From Nemertoderma westbladi (lineage: Eukaryota; Xenacoelomorpha; Nemertodermatida; Nemertodermatidae), in the NCBI GenBank assembly GCA_032718475.1, contig JAUCBJ010004583.1, forward strand, positions 1 through 42,418: 42,418 bases of DNA. The letters are read 5' to 3'. The notes below the pieces were generated by a model. The model ran no database searches. It had not been told where the DNA came from and was given only the letters and a program-made list of their open reading frames with translations. Shown here piece after piece: positions 1-10,627 of this stretch. The translations under genes were made by a program, and so were the position numbers. How positions within the stretch are numbered: the stretch's first letter is position 1; every line of letters begins with the position of its first letter.

Positions 1-1677
1 CAGTCGGGGTCTCAAAGTGCATCTGTTTTTTGAGATTTTCTCAAAGTTTTTCTAAAAGTCTCTAAAAGTCATTACATTACTCCCAACGGCCGCTTTGAAT
101 TCTTGTAGACACTTTTAGTTGGGAATCTCAAAGTGATTTCCTGCTTTTAGGCACTTTGAATTCTTTGAATCCTTTGAGAAATGTCACTTTGAGGTAGTTT
201 GCGGCACTTTTAATTCTTTGAGAAAATAAACTCCGAGGTATTCCTGATTGACAGCTCGTGGTAAGTTAACTGAGAGGCAGAGGCATTCTCGGGGAACAAT
301 ATTATGCGGGCAACACAGTGATACTTGTGTGCTGGCCAGTTGTTGCATAGAAGCTATATTCCCATTAATTTATCAAATTGAGGTTCCTGAGGTCATTACG
401 GGATGGGTTTTCGGTCGCAAGTACAAATTGAATGTACGGCACCCTAAAGTCTTTCTAAAAAACATTCATTCAAATAATACATGAAACATAATTAGTGAAA
501 CAAGATTAATTTTTGACAAGATTGATTATTTTAATAACATAATACAATATCAGATTAACAATTAATATAAGAGAAACTGCACTGTAGTATCTCTGTGTAC
601 GCTTTAATGACCTAAAGAAGCCCTGTTGGGAGAAAGCTTGTAATAACATTTGTTATTCATTTCATTAGTCACCTCAGGTCAAACCGTACTACCTTAACTG
701 TTTAATATGATAACTACGGTGATGAGAGCGCGAGAATTCCTTCTTAAAATCTAAGAAAGGCTTTCAACTTTCAAGTACGATAGAACGGCTACAATCGTGT
801 GTTGTTTTAGCTTAATAGAGATATTAAAATATCCCCTGCCGCTGGCGTTTATATTTGAACATATTTTAAATGTTTGCCTCATATTCAATTGATGTGTACC
901 GCCGTCTGGCAAAGCGGCACCCAGTTTAAACTATCAATCACAGCTAGTGCGTAGCGACCCACGGACGGCGACCTTCAAACAAACAGGTGACATCTATGGG
1001 AACAGCCAATTAGTGCGCTTGAATCATTTATCTTTATTCCTGCCTCTATCGTTATTCTTTACTTTGTACAGTATAACACAATTTACAGTGCGGCAAAGTA
1101 TGGCTGGTTGACCATTGAAATGCATTGGTAAAGGTATTCGGCGTTCACGTGGGCTAAACAAATTTAAACAGTACAGTTTTAGTACTATACATTAATATAG
1201 ATAGGGCAACAGACAAACCATCTATGACACAAATACCAACACATTCCGATATCCCGCAATTATGGCGTCTCTAAAGAGTCAAAATATAAATTAATAAAAT
1301 CCTCTATGAAACAATAAAAATACCTACAAAAAAATACTGCTGTATTAAATATTAGTTACTGCAGTAACATATAACAATTACAGAAAAATACAATTTTTTA
1401 TTACTTTCAGTAACAAATATTTATTACTGCAGTATTTTTTGGAGGCATCTTTATTGTTTCATAGAGGTTTTTATTACTTATATTTTACCCTATAGTCAAG
1501 GTCAATATACCCCATACCATAGCCAGCTTCAGGCAGGACTGTATGAAATGACTGACAGTACTACTTTGAAATCTTTGAGGACACTTTGTCATTTTCTTGG
1601 ACCACTTTTAGAAATTTGAGACACTTTTAGTTCTTTGAGAAAATCTCAAAGAACAGATGCACTTTGAGACCCGACTG
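1..1677. mobile_element. Non-autonomous DNA transposon with CAGTCGGG terminal inverted repeats
   Basis: The first ~46 bases and the reverse complement of the last ~45 bases (1633-1677) match except for one G-run length difference and one substitution; both ends read CAGTCGGG. Behind each end lie diverged subterminal copies of CACTTTGA, TTCTTTGAG and CACTTTTAG. No transposase is visible; the open frame at 248-484 has no recognisable content. The left target-site duplication lies outside the window because the element begins at base 1. I cannot assign a superfamily. A smaller inverted-repeat hairpin (1281-1486) sits inside it. Confidence 0.75.
1281..1486. repeat. Nested hairpin / foldback MITE
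   Basis: Left arm 1281-1367 and right arm 1401-1486 are reverse complements at roughly 88% by eye, both containing CCTCTATGAAACAATAAA and AAAAAATACTGC. The spacer is about 33 bases. The transcript would fold into one long hairpin. No coding capacity. It lies in the interior of the 1-1677 transposon, so it either inserted there or is part of that element. Confidence 0.75.
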
Positions 1678-1680
1678 TAT

Positions 1681-1784
1681 GTGTACATACTGTACTTCGG
1701 TAATAGTACATCGGATCACTTGTATACTGTATGCATCTAGAACTCAGCGTATTGGCGCTATATAAATACTTATTATTATTATTA
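1681..1784 (+). mobile_element. LINE 3' tail fragment
   Basis: The sequence ends in GCGCTATATAAATACTTATT followed by TTATTATTATTA, a 3' tail style common in CR1/L2-like LINEs. It is nearly identical to 41860-41964, where the tail follows a recognisable reverse-transcriptase C-terminus. Here only the 3' UTR is left, as expected for strong 5' truncation. Confidence 0.6.
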
Positions 1785-1844
1785 AAATTGGTGAAAATTT
1801 CACCAAAAAATTATATTACACCAATTTAAATAATGTAATCCCAA

Positions 1845-2135
1845 AAACACCAAAATTATTCTTCAAACACCAAAATTAATTTTTTAACACCAAAATCAAT
1901 TATTCAACACCAAAATAAATGACAAAACCACCAAAATAAATACAAATTTTGCCAATATAAATACAAATTTTCCCAAAATAAATGCAAATTTTTCCAAAAT
2001 AAATACAAATTTTCCCAAAATAAATATAAATTTTCCCAAAATAAATACATTTTCCCCCAAAATAAATACAATAATCCCCCTAAATAAATATATAATCCCC
2101 CAAAATAAATACATATTCCCCCAAAATAATCAAAT
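1845..2135. repeat. 21-bp A-rich minisatellite (left flank copy)
   Basis: Tandem units close to CCAAAATAAATACAAATTTT repeat about every 21 bp from ~1915, preceded by looser CACCAAAAT-type units. Since 21 is a multiple of 3, open frames with a 7-residue repeat (FILGKFV on the minus strand) run through it; these are repeat artefacts. The same array recurs at 42045-42318. Confidence 0.85.
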
Positions 2136-2218
2136 ATTTTGCCAAAATAAACAGACTCTTATTCTTATAGTTACAGACTCTCAGTTGCAGACTATTCTTA
2201 CGAGGATCGTCGGGTGAG

Positions 2219-2305
2219 TACAAAACAAAGACCCAAGACTTTACTGCCCGTTCTGTACAAAACAAAGACCCAAGACTTTACTGCCCGTTCTGTACAAAAC
2301 AAAGA
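2219..2305. repeat. 37-bp tandem repeat, two and a half copies
   Basis: TACAAAACAAAG starts at 2219, 2256 and 2293, giving a 37-bp period; the first two copies continue with ACCCAAGACTTTACTGCCC. The reverse complement of the first part (GGGTGAGTACAAAACA) is present near 2730-2750 and 25985-26010, so this block and the start of the segmental duplication are inverted relative to each other. Confidence 0.8.
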
Positions 2306-2322
2306 TGTAAAGTCAAGTTATA

Positions 2323-2532
2323 GTTCATATGCGTACCTCTGGTATTTTCGTATTGCAAAAATATGACTATAAGTATGAAATACTGAGATATTGTTTATTG
2401 TTTTGGTTAGAAAAGCCCACCACTGTAACCTGCTCCTTTCCGTTAATTAAGTAATAGAGATTAGTTTATTGTTTTGGTTAGAAAACACCACCACTGTAAC
2501 CTGCTTCTTTTACCAGAGGTACGCATATGAAC
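2323..2532. mobile_element. 210-bp MITE with perfect 22-bp terminal inverted repeats
   Basis: 2323-2344 and 2511-2532 are perfect reverse complements over 22 bases; the core of the left arm is CATATGCGTACCTCTGG. The interior holds two direct copies (about 2393-2441 and 2464-2512) of a ~48-bp block with TTATTGTTTTGG and CACTGTAACCTGCT. That block is the reverse complement of the GGAGCAGGTTACAG module at 2617, 4102 and 29826. Confidence 0.7.
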
Positions 2533-2550
2533 GCTAAAGTCATATTCAGA

Positions 2551-2690
2551 CATTAACACCCAAAGAGCGTTAGGTCCCATTGCCATGCCATGCCATTAAA
2601 AGGAGCATGTTAGTAAAGGAGCAGGTTACAGAGGCGTGTTGGGGGAACCCAAAACAATAAAAGAAAGTTAACACATGTTATAAGATTATG
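2551..2690. repeat. Dispersed GGAGCAGGTTACAG module, first copy
   Basis: The string CCCAAAGAGCGTTAGG, then AAAGGAGCAGGTTACAG, GCGTGTTGGGGG and AAAACAATAAA, is repeated at about 4029-4165 and 29712-29890 in front of each zinc-finger gene. It marks a third, shorter copy of the upstream region to the left of the duplication. No gene is visible in it. Confidence 0.65.
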
Positions 2691-2892
2691 CAGGTCTTTC
2701 TTTATATGTAATTCAGTAATTGGGTCTTTGGTCTCTGTTTTGTACTCACCCGCGGATTGTCGGTATAATACTGTATGATTAAACATTTTGTTTGATTTAT
2801 GGAAATATATGATGAACGAATTTGTAAAAATAAATTTTCCATACAATATTTGGAGTTGGGAGAATTGTTTTTGATTGATAAGTAAATATTTT

Positions 2893-3030
2893 AGGGAGAT
2901 TGAATAATTGTTTTTGGGGTATGAAGAATTGTTTTTGAGGGAATGAATAATTGTTTTTGAGGGAATGAATAATTGTTTTTGGGGGATGAATAATTGTTTT
3001 TGGGGGGTGAATAATTTTCTTTGGTGAGAG
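2893..3030. repeat. 21-bp T/G-rich minisatellite (copy A)
   Basis: Units close to GAATAATTGTTTTTGGGGGA are repeated about every 21 bp. Copy B has the same array, shorter, at about 26118-26205. Read on the other strand the unit (CCCCCAAAAACAATTATTCA) resembles the 1915-2135 minisatellite unit (CCCCCAAAATAAATACATAA), so the two may be one family in opposite orientation. Confidence 0.8.
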
Positions 3031-4732
3031 AGATATTCAAAATTGGGGGAAGTAAATTGGTGCTACAAAAAAATATATTTGGTTCTAAATAATTTTTTTG
3101 GTGTGAAATCATCTATAATTTGGGGTGGCATTCAATTAGTGGCGATTCAAATTTTTTTCTATGATGTTACAAATAGGTCAGAGAGTGTCTGTGTCCTTGG
3201 TCTGTGTGAAATAACTTTCAATATAATTTAAATTCTATATAAGCCAACTAAGACCACAGATACCTCTAGTACACGGACAAACAAACACACGCTGGAGATT
3301 TGTATAAAGTAAAGTACTATATTGACTATACTTATTGATAAATGCAGGGGTGAGTTTTCATTGGAGGGAGTTAAAATACACTAGGGAAAATACCTCCCGG
3401 GACTCCGGGAGTGAGAATACACTAACACTAGGGAATTCTGACCGGGGAGTGATTTTGCATGGGGAGAGAAAATTATCTGTTACACCGATATTTACATAAT
3501 ATACATACATATTATATTTTTCAGTTTATTACCACTGTCTGACTGTGCATGCTTTGTGTGGGAATTGTTCTTAAACAATAAATGCGAGATAAATCGGTCC
3601 AAAAATGGCCACTGGGGAAAGGTGTTTGTCACTGTGTCTCAAATGTAATAGAGTAGAGTAAGAAAGAACCCTTTCAGCCTTTGTTTTCTGCCCTAGCTTC
3701 TTTATATTTTGCCCTAAACAACTGGACGGTATGCGGTGCTGTAGCCGGTAGGAAGTAGGAAGGCTATTCAGCTATTACAGTATTACAGTATTATTGGTAC
3801 CGGTATTTTATTTATTTTTGTATTCGAATTTATTTCCGTAATTTATTTACTACCGGTACGGCGGTTACAGTAATATAGGCCTATGATATTAGCCTAATAA
3901 ATACTGAAATAACCAGATAACTGCACGCGCCAACAACAGAAAATGAATATCGCTCAGCATTATAAATGCCGATTATAGGTTATCTTATATAGCTTATATT
4001 CTCATATACCCATTCTTCCCCAAAGAGCCAGTTACCACCCAAAGAGCGTAAGGTCCCAAAGAGCGTAAGGCCATTGCTAATTAAAGGAGCAGTTTAGTAA
4101 AGGAGCAGGTTACAGGAGGCGTGTTGGGGGCACCAAAACAATAAACGAAAATTAACACATGTGTTTTGTACGGGTCTTTATTTTGTTTTTCTTTATCGTT
4201 ATTTGTTTTGTAGTCACCCTCCAATAGATGGATATTATTACGTTGATAAAACGATGGCCGTTGGGGACCATCGTAACTACAATACATAGATAATTGGTTC
4301 CATGATAGATAAATTGGCGCCAACTACTAGCGAGGTATTGTTAGACAACCCCTCTGTTACGATTTTATAAAGTGACGAGGCCGCAAACCTTCCATTGTAA
4401 AGTTCCAGTATTTTTGTATTCCCTGAATCAAACTCCCAGAGTTACCCACCGATGTTGGTAGGGATAGAGGCCCCATGTTCTTAGTAGCTACCGGTGTATC
4501 TGTTATATCTATTGTATTTGGATCTAATTGGTACCGAATTCTATAACAACGTCCACTTCTAAGGCGCTCCACTCCCCTAAGCATTGTAGCAGCTGCATTC
4601 AGTATTACAGTCAGCCAAACCCAGAAAGTATTAAAGGCCCCGCCTGGTGAGGTTTGTGTCATTAATTTAAATTATATTGGTAATATTTAGACTGTCACAT
4701 TTATACGTCAGTTAGTCTGAATTGTATTAAAT
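3031..4732. other. Intergenic part of copy A upstream of the zinc-finger gene
   Basis: This is the counterpart of 26206-26979 plus 29424-30419 in copy B. It includes the MULE empty site near 3725-3750 (TGTAGCCGGTAGG context) and the repeated module at 4029-4165. The open frames here (for example minus 4357-4662) are not recognisable proteins and are not preserved as such in copy B. I see no gene. Confidence 0.6.
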
Positions 4733-6515
4733 ATGTCTTCGAATACTTTGAGTGACGCTGCTTGGGATTTACTGGATCGTATCATGGCAGATGAAAGTGA
4801 TTCTCAGTCCGGTGATGAGGAACAAGAGAACTGCGTCGCTCCACCAACTGTTAATAAAGAAATCGACACAAACAGCGGTATAAACGTTATCAGGTTTTAA
4901 ATCAGAAGCGGAACCTATTTGCGGTACTTCCGAAGATAAATCTCGAAAGATCAAACAAGAGTTCTGTACAGAGGAACAATATTCTAATAATCAAATCGGC
5001 AACACAAACAGCGGTATAAACGTTATCAGTTTTAAATCAGAAGCGGAATCTATTTGCGGTACTTCCGAAAATAAATATCGAGTTGTAAGACACAATTTCT
5101 GTATTGAGAAACAATCTGCTTGTGAAGTTATTGCTAAATCCGTTCTCAAGGGTAAGCGAATTAATCGTAAAGTAAATTTAAAGAATCCCAAACAATCATT
5201 GCATAACGGTATCAAGTATAAATGCGTTTATTGTGACAAACAATTTAACCACAAAGGAAATCTGAAGATACACATAGAATCAGTACATAAAGGTATCAAG
5301 TATAATTGTGAGTCTTGTGACAAACAATTTAATCAAAAAATAAATCTGAAGATACACATAGAATCAGTACATAAAGGTATCAAGCATAATTGTGAGTCTT
5401 GTGACAAACAATTTAATCAAAAAAGAAATCTGAAGATACACATAAAATCAGTACATAAAGGTATCAAGTATACATGCGGTTCTTGTGACAAACAATTTAG
5501 TGACAAAGGATATCTGAAGATACACATGGAATCAGTACATAAAGGCATCAAGTATAAATGTGGTTCTTGTGACAAACAATTTACTGACAAAGGATATTTG
5601 AAGAAACACATGGATTCAATTCATAAAGGTATCAAGTATAATTGCGGTTCTTGTGACAAACGATTTAATGACAAACAGATACTAAAGAAACACATGGAAT
5701 CAGTACATAAAGGTATCAAGTATAATTGTGGTCTTGTGACAAACAATTTAGTGACAAAGGGAGTCTAAAGAAACACATGGATTTAATTCATAAAGGTATC
5801 AAGTATAATTGCGGTTCTTGTGACCAACAATTTACTCAAAAAGGACATCTAAGGACCCACATAGAATCAGTACATAAAGGCATCAAGTATAAATGTGGTT
5901 CTTGTGACAAACAATTTACTGACAAAGGATATCGGAAGAAACACATGGAATCAATTCATAAAGGTATCAAGTATAATTGCGGTTCTTGTGACAAACGATT
6001 TAATGACAAACAGATACTAAAGAAACACATGGAATCAGTACATAAAGGTATCAAGTATAAATGCGTTTATTGTGACAAACAATTTACTCAAAAAGGAAAT
6101 CTAAGGACCCACATAGAATCGGTACATAAAGGCATCAAGTATAAATGCGGTTATTGTGACAAACAATTTAGTCAAAAAGGATATCTGAAGGAACACATAG
6201 AATCAGTACATAAAGGTATCGAGTCAAAATGTGTTTATTGTGACAAACAATTTACTAACAAAGGATATCTGAAGATTCACATAGAATCAGTACATAAAGG
6301 TAAAGGTAAAGAAACACATGGAATCAATTCATAAAGGTATCAAATATAATTGCGGTTCTTGTGACAAACGATTTAATGACAAACAGATACTAAAGAAACA
6401 CATGGAATCAGTACATAAAGGCATCAAGTATAAATGCGGTTCCTGTGACAAACAATTTAGTGAAAAGGGATATCTGAAGAAACACATAGAATCAGTTCAC
6501 AAAGATACCAATTAA
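4733..6515 (+). pseudogene. C2H2 zinc-finger gene, copy A (frame-disrupted, 15 fingers)
   Basis: The ATG at 4733 opens the same N-terminus as the copy B gene (MSSNTLSDAAWDLL), but one extra G at about 4893-4894 moves the frame into a TAA at once. The rest is readable in three pieces: ~4896-5768, 5726-6334 and 6318-6515. A one-base loss near 5730 inside finger 7 and a partial finger deletion near 6300 cause the other breaks. Fifteen fingers of the form CX2CX12HX4H joined by KGIKY linkers can be counted, and the last ends in the same VHKDTN stop as copy B. Fingers differ mainly next to the DNA-contact helix (NHKGN, NQKIN, SDKGY, NDKQI). In this family such arrays bind DNA or RNA in the nucleus. 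It is either a pseudogene or carries assembly errors; three lesions argue for the former. Confidence 0.85.
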
Positions 6516-7396
6516 GGCTCCTGGTGGTGGAATCTGTAAATTAAATTACTGACTTCAATCCCGTTTTATCAACATAAACTCATAATCTGCGGTACAGCTG
6601 TCTGTCTGTTCATCCCCTTACCAAAAACTATATGTGCACTTTGTTATCTTAAACTGAAAGTGTTGATGTTGAGTTTACATTAATGATATATAATTTTAAC
6701 TATATCATATAATTATTTCACCATGGCTCGTGAAATAATTATTAACCAATCAGACCCCAGACAGATATTTTGCGCGGGAAGGTTTTAACTTTTAAGTAAA
6801 TTTTCCCGGAATAACATTTTTCATTTTCAAATAAATAATCATCTGCTATTTTTCACCAAATTTCATTAATTCAGCTTATTGGAACTGGTTTCGACAGTTC
6901 TTTAAATGTAGGCCTATCTTATGAAATTTTGATAAATATTTGCACTTTTGTGTAATTTATTATAAATAAAACGTTAATAAATTAATTAAAATTCAAATGG
7001 CAAATTAAAAGTTATATATAAGATAACTTTTGTAGATTCGATGGCGCTGAGTACAAAAAATGTTATTCCGTGAAATTTGGATTAAGATTAAGGCTTAATC
7101 TGTGTTTTTACAGAAATATTTATTCCGCCGCCAGCCGTTAAGGGGAGGCAATTAATTTTAAAATCTTTGTATAGAGACTATTTTGGCCTTCCATACCGTG
7201 GTTAACCGTTATAAAATCGTTATATTAACCTCTAACTCAAATTGACAACAATAAAAAGTTAAAAATTTGAAATGTGCCCCCTGCGGCACGAAAAAAATAA
7301 GTAGTGCAAGTGCAAATAAAATTATGAAAAATCACCACCAAATCAACCTGATTTTATCTTATCACCTTTTGGGTTTTCTAGGATGCTGATTCATAA

Positions 7397-7429
<33 letters not shown>

Positions 7430-7694
7430 ATTTTTGCCTGTCACACCGGGACGTAGTTATTCGAAAGTTGATGTTGAAAGCTCAATGTGTGACCCGGACC
7501 TTACTGTGTTGTCATTATCGTTACTTTGAGACTTTACTCACTCAATGTCACTCAGCCTTCATAATATTTCACATTCAGATTAATATTGTACGCAGCGGTT
7601 CCGTCGGATCAATCCTGGTTAGTTATAAAGGAGTGAAAATTATTAGTGGGAACCGCTTTTAATATTTATCTCTGGGGCCGGTTGCATATAACAA
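6516..7694. other. 3' flank of the copy A zinc-finger gene
   Basis: Shared with 35946-36690 in copy B except for the 438-base block at 6613-7050. It contains an AATAAA at about 7251 (a possible poly(A) signal) and a 32-base G run at 7397-7428. A small open frame at 7468-7662 is also open in copy B, but I do not recognise it and conservation here only reflects the duplication. Confidence 0.5.
6613..7050. other. 438-base block present only in copy A
   Basis: Copy B runs directly from TCTGTCTGTTCA to GTACGAAAAATG; copy A has 438 extra bases between the same flanks. The block contains a perfect 13-bp stem (6709-6721 with 6730-6742, loop CATGGCTC). No clear terminal repeats or target duplication are visible, so a deletion in B is as likely as an insertion in A. 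Confidence 0.6.
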
Positions 7695-8216
7695 CACGTT
7701 CGTGGGGACTTCGCGCAGCACGTAGTCGGCAAGCCTTGGCATACGGTTCATATAGAGCAAATGGGGCATGTCTAGTTTGGACCCCATATCCCATGCTATA
7801 AATGTATTCATTCGATATACAATCATATGTTAATCCGCTAGGTGGTGTCAAATTGTTATTCTGCAATTTCGTACTTACCAGTGCACCACTGTACAGCAGT
7901 ACCGTACCGGTAGGCCTATGTCATTACTTCTGAGTCTCTAGCGGATCCCCAATTAAATGTCTTAACTTTTCAATTTCGTAAAAGATAGACTTCATGATTC
8001 TCTACAGGCCATCAAAATTTCAGCTCAGGAAAATGAGGCCTTCCCGAGAAATTTAACATTTTCTAAAAACCACATAATCTGTCGTAGCTGACGTCAGACT
8101 GCATGATTTTTCACCAAACTTTACAAACTTTCTAAACTTTCTCTCTACTACTTACCTACTAAGTTTGGTTCAATTCCGAACGAGCGATGCCGAGAAATTC
8201 GCGTTCAAACATTTAC

Positions 8217-8249
<33 letters not shown>

Positions 8250-8330
8250 AGACGGACAGACAGACGGACATGCCCCATTTGCCCTATATGAACCGTATGC
8301 AAAGGCTCGCCGACTACGTGTCTCGCCCCA
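7695..8330. mobile_element. ~636-bp MITE with 54-bp inverted arms, copy A only
   Basis: 7719-7772 and 8267-8320 are reverse complements with three mismatches over 54 bases (CACGTAGTCGGC ... GGGGCATGTC). Both outer ends carry GTGGGG/CCCCAC. Copy B at ~36675 reads straight through (ATAACAACAACCG), which is the empty site. Between the arms lies a GACA/GGAC microsatellite (8215-8270) beside the right arm. Distantly related sequence with a GACGGACC run occurs at 39960-40135. No open frame of interest. Confidence 0.8.
8215..8270. repeat. GACA/GGAC tetranucleotide microsatellite
   Basis: Mixed CAGA, GACG and GGAC tetramers abut the right inverted arm of the 7695-8330 MITE. Confidence 0.85.
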
Positions 8331-8550
8331 CAACCGTAAGTTTAAGTGGCTACTAAAAGTAAGTTGGGGTTGTTGGTTCAAAATTACATCATGACCTGGA
8401 ATATAGTGTCGTTATTCATTCAGGAACATAACACACCCCCCCCCCCCCCCCCCCCCCCCAATTTTCCAATTTTTCTTAAAATCTTAATGAGATTGCACGA
8501 AATTTAAAACCGAAATAGTTTCACCTCCCTCCTCCTTCCTGGGTGAGCCA

Positions 8551-9195
8551 GAATTTTTATTTTCGCTTTCATTCTTTGATACGAGCGTTTAAAAAAAAAG
8601 TGTCTCCGTCGATATTGCACCAGTTACACCGCATTTATTCTTTAACTTTATAGTGATTTGTTGGTACGGCTAGAACGCTGGCCATGCAATGATTCCAAAT
8701 ATGTAATAAAAATCTGAATTCCGTCGTAAAAATAGCGGAGATATGAGCGTTCAAAAGTTGCATGGTTTTGCACGTGCGCGAGGCTATTTTATTCTATATA
8801 TTTAATACATACAACATTATTCTGGAACATATTGTTTATCCCATAAGTAGCTGGGAAACAATACAATACCTATTTAATCATACTATTATGTAGCTATTCA
8901 TACCTTAACAAAATGTTCCAGAATAATAATAATGTATTTATTAAATAGAATAAAAGAGCCTTGTGCAGGTGCAAAACCATGCAACATTTTAACGCTCATA
9001 TCTCAGCTATTTTACAACGAAATTCAGGTTGTGAAACATATTTGGAATCCAGTATAGAGGCCAGCTTTCTAACAGTACCAACAAATCACCATAATATTAA
9101 AGAATAACTGCGACGGTGAAACTGAAACTGGTGCAATATCGTCAGATACACCCTTTTCAAACGATTGTAGCTAAAGAATGAAACAAAAATACTGT
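8551..9195. repeat. Long inverted repeat (arms ~285 bp), copy A
   Basis: 8551-8837 and 8907-9195 are reverse complements at roughly 80-85% by eye. Matching landmarks include GATATTGCACCAGTT, GATTTGTTGGTAC, GATTCCAAATATG, GTTGCATGGTTTTGCAC and ATTATTCTGGAACAT. The loop is about 70 bases. The same structure is at 36870-37516 in copy B, so it predates the duplication. It may be a foldback element or two head-to-head copies of one repeat. Confidence 0.8.
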
Positions 9196-9317
9196 AACAA
9201 GCGCGAAATCGCGCAAAGGTCCGCATCAACCAACGCATGAACCGCCTCTTTTAATTTTTTATGAAATAATTGATAAACTACCTTTTTAATTTAAGGGGGG
9301 GGGGGGGGGGGAGGGGG

Positions 9318-10549
9318 TGTACGCGCTTTTGAAGACCTTTAGCAGTTTAACCTGCCAAAATTTATATGTCTTTTGGTTTATAAATAGACTTTAGAAGTTG
9401 ACAAATATTTAATACCAATAAACACAACATTAGCAGAAGCCAGCCTAGTGCGCGTCCATTCACCCGCTGGATATACCCGGGGGGCTGGATTCTGAGGGCT
9501 TAGATTATTATTGCAGTGTAAGCTTACTGTATTATTCGATTGATCGTTAATAAATAATTTCTGACTAATATTATTCACTTTCGGGAAATATTAACAGTTC
9601 CTTTAGGACGTGGCGCTCTATCTAGGTAAACAGAGATATGACTTATACTAATCACAACGGTAAGTCGGTGAGGCTTATGATTCACGTATGAGGCGCATTC
9701 TTTAGGAAATGCTTAGTTATCAGTCACAATCAGGCACACTACCGGTAACACACAATACTGCTCACTAATTTGCCGACCGTCAATGAATTTTATCATATAT
9801 AAAGAGAACAGCAATGGACTCATGTAGTGCTTATCAAATAGCATTAAATTCACTACAAACCACAATAATATAAGTCGCAATCGCTATATATAACCCTTCT
9901 CTCTAACCTGTAGTGTATCAAGAAAATTGGGAAATTTGGGTTCTTTATAAATGTTCTCCAAATAATATTCAATCAAAACACAACAGTAAATAGCATTAAG
10001 ACGGTAGGTTAAGATGTTAACACTGTTTGACTGGACCGATAACAGTTATACGCTCTATAATCTTAAGCCTACTAATGTTTCTTCTAAAGTATGAAAACGA
10101 ATTGACTCTAGAGCCGGTGTTCCTGGCCTAGATACAAACAACACAACAGTATCACAAAAAACAGTAAGACTGAACACTCCCAGTATGATCGGCCGAATAT
10201 CTCCACATCGACAGAAAAAATCGCTCTGATTGGTTTAAGCTAAACAAAGAACCATGTGTCCAATGGCCGTTTCCATGTCAGCAACCAGCTGTTAGATGTC
10301 GCAATCTGAATCATCAAGGCCAAGCTGTGTAAAGGTATTTGGTACATTGCGGGTTTTTTGCCTTACCATGTCCGCCAAAACACGTATATAGAAGAATGAC
10401 TTTTATGTCCGTTAAAACACCTATAACGGTACCTTGCGGGCGAGGGGAATATATATATAGTTAGAGAGCCTTTTAGAGTATTCCAGCGCCTGGGGGGAAA
10501 CTGGATTGCGAAGCAAAAGGGCCAGTTATATCCCACAGAAGCTTTTACA
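9318..10549 (-). repeat. 3' LTR of the BEL/Pao element
   Basis: 1232 bases, matching 24056-25298 with about seven substitutions, one single-base indel and one 12-base indel by eye. Its outer end lies in a G tract. Confidence 0.92.
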
Positions 10550-10560
10550 CCGCTCCCAGA
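10550..10560 (-). other. Candidate polypurine tract
   Basis: On the coding strand TCTGGGAGCGG directly precedes the 3' LTR (TGTAAAAGC), the position where plus-strand DNA synthesis is primed in LTR elements. Confidence 0.5.
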
Positions 10561-10627
10561 AAATGGGATTTGAGTCTATAAAATATACAAAATCACAGTT
10601 TCTAATATACGTAAATACTCTAAACAG

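Noticed and set aside
1896-2265. Minus-strand hydrophobic open frames (FILGKFV repeats) as a membrane protein
   Set aside because: They are the translation of a 21-bp minisatellite; the repeat is non-coding in all other copies seen.
4357-4662. Minus-strand 101-aa open frame before the zinc-finger gene
   Set aside because: It is not maintained in copy B and has no family match that I recognise.
7468-7662. 64-aa frame repeated at 36455-36645 as a conserved small gene
   Set aside because: The similarity is fully explained by the segmental duplication; there is no independent coding evidence.
9378-9578. 66-aa open frame in each LTR
   Set aside because: It is present in both LTRs only because they are copies, and it has no recognisable domain or coding signal.
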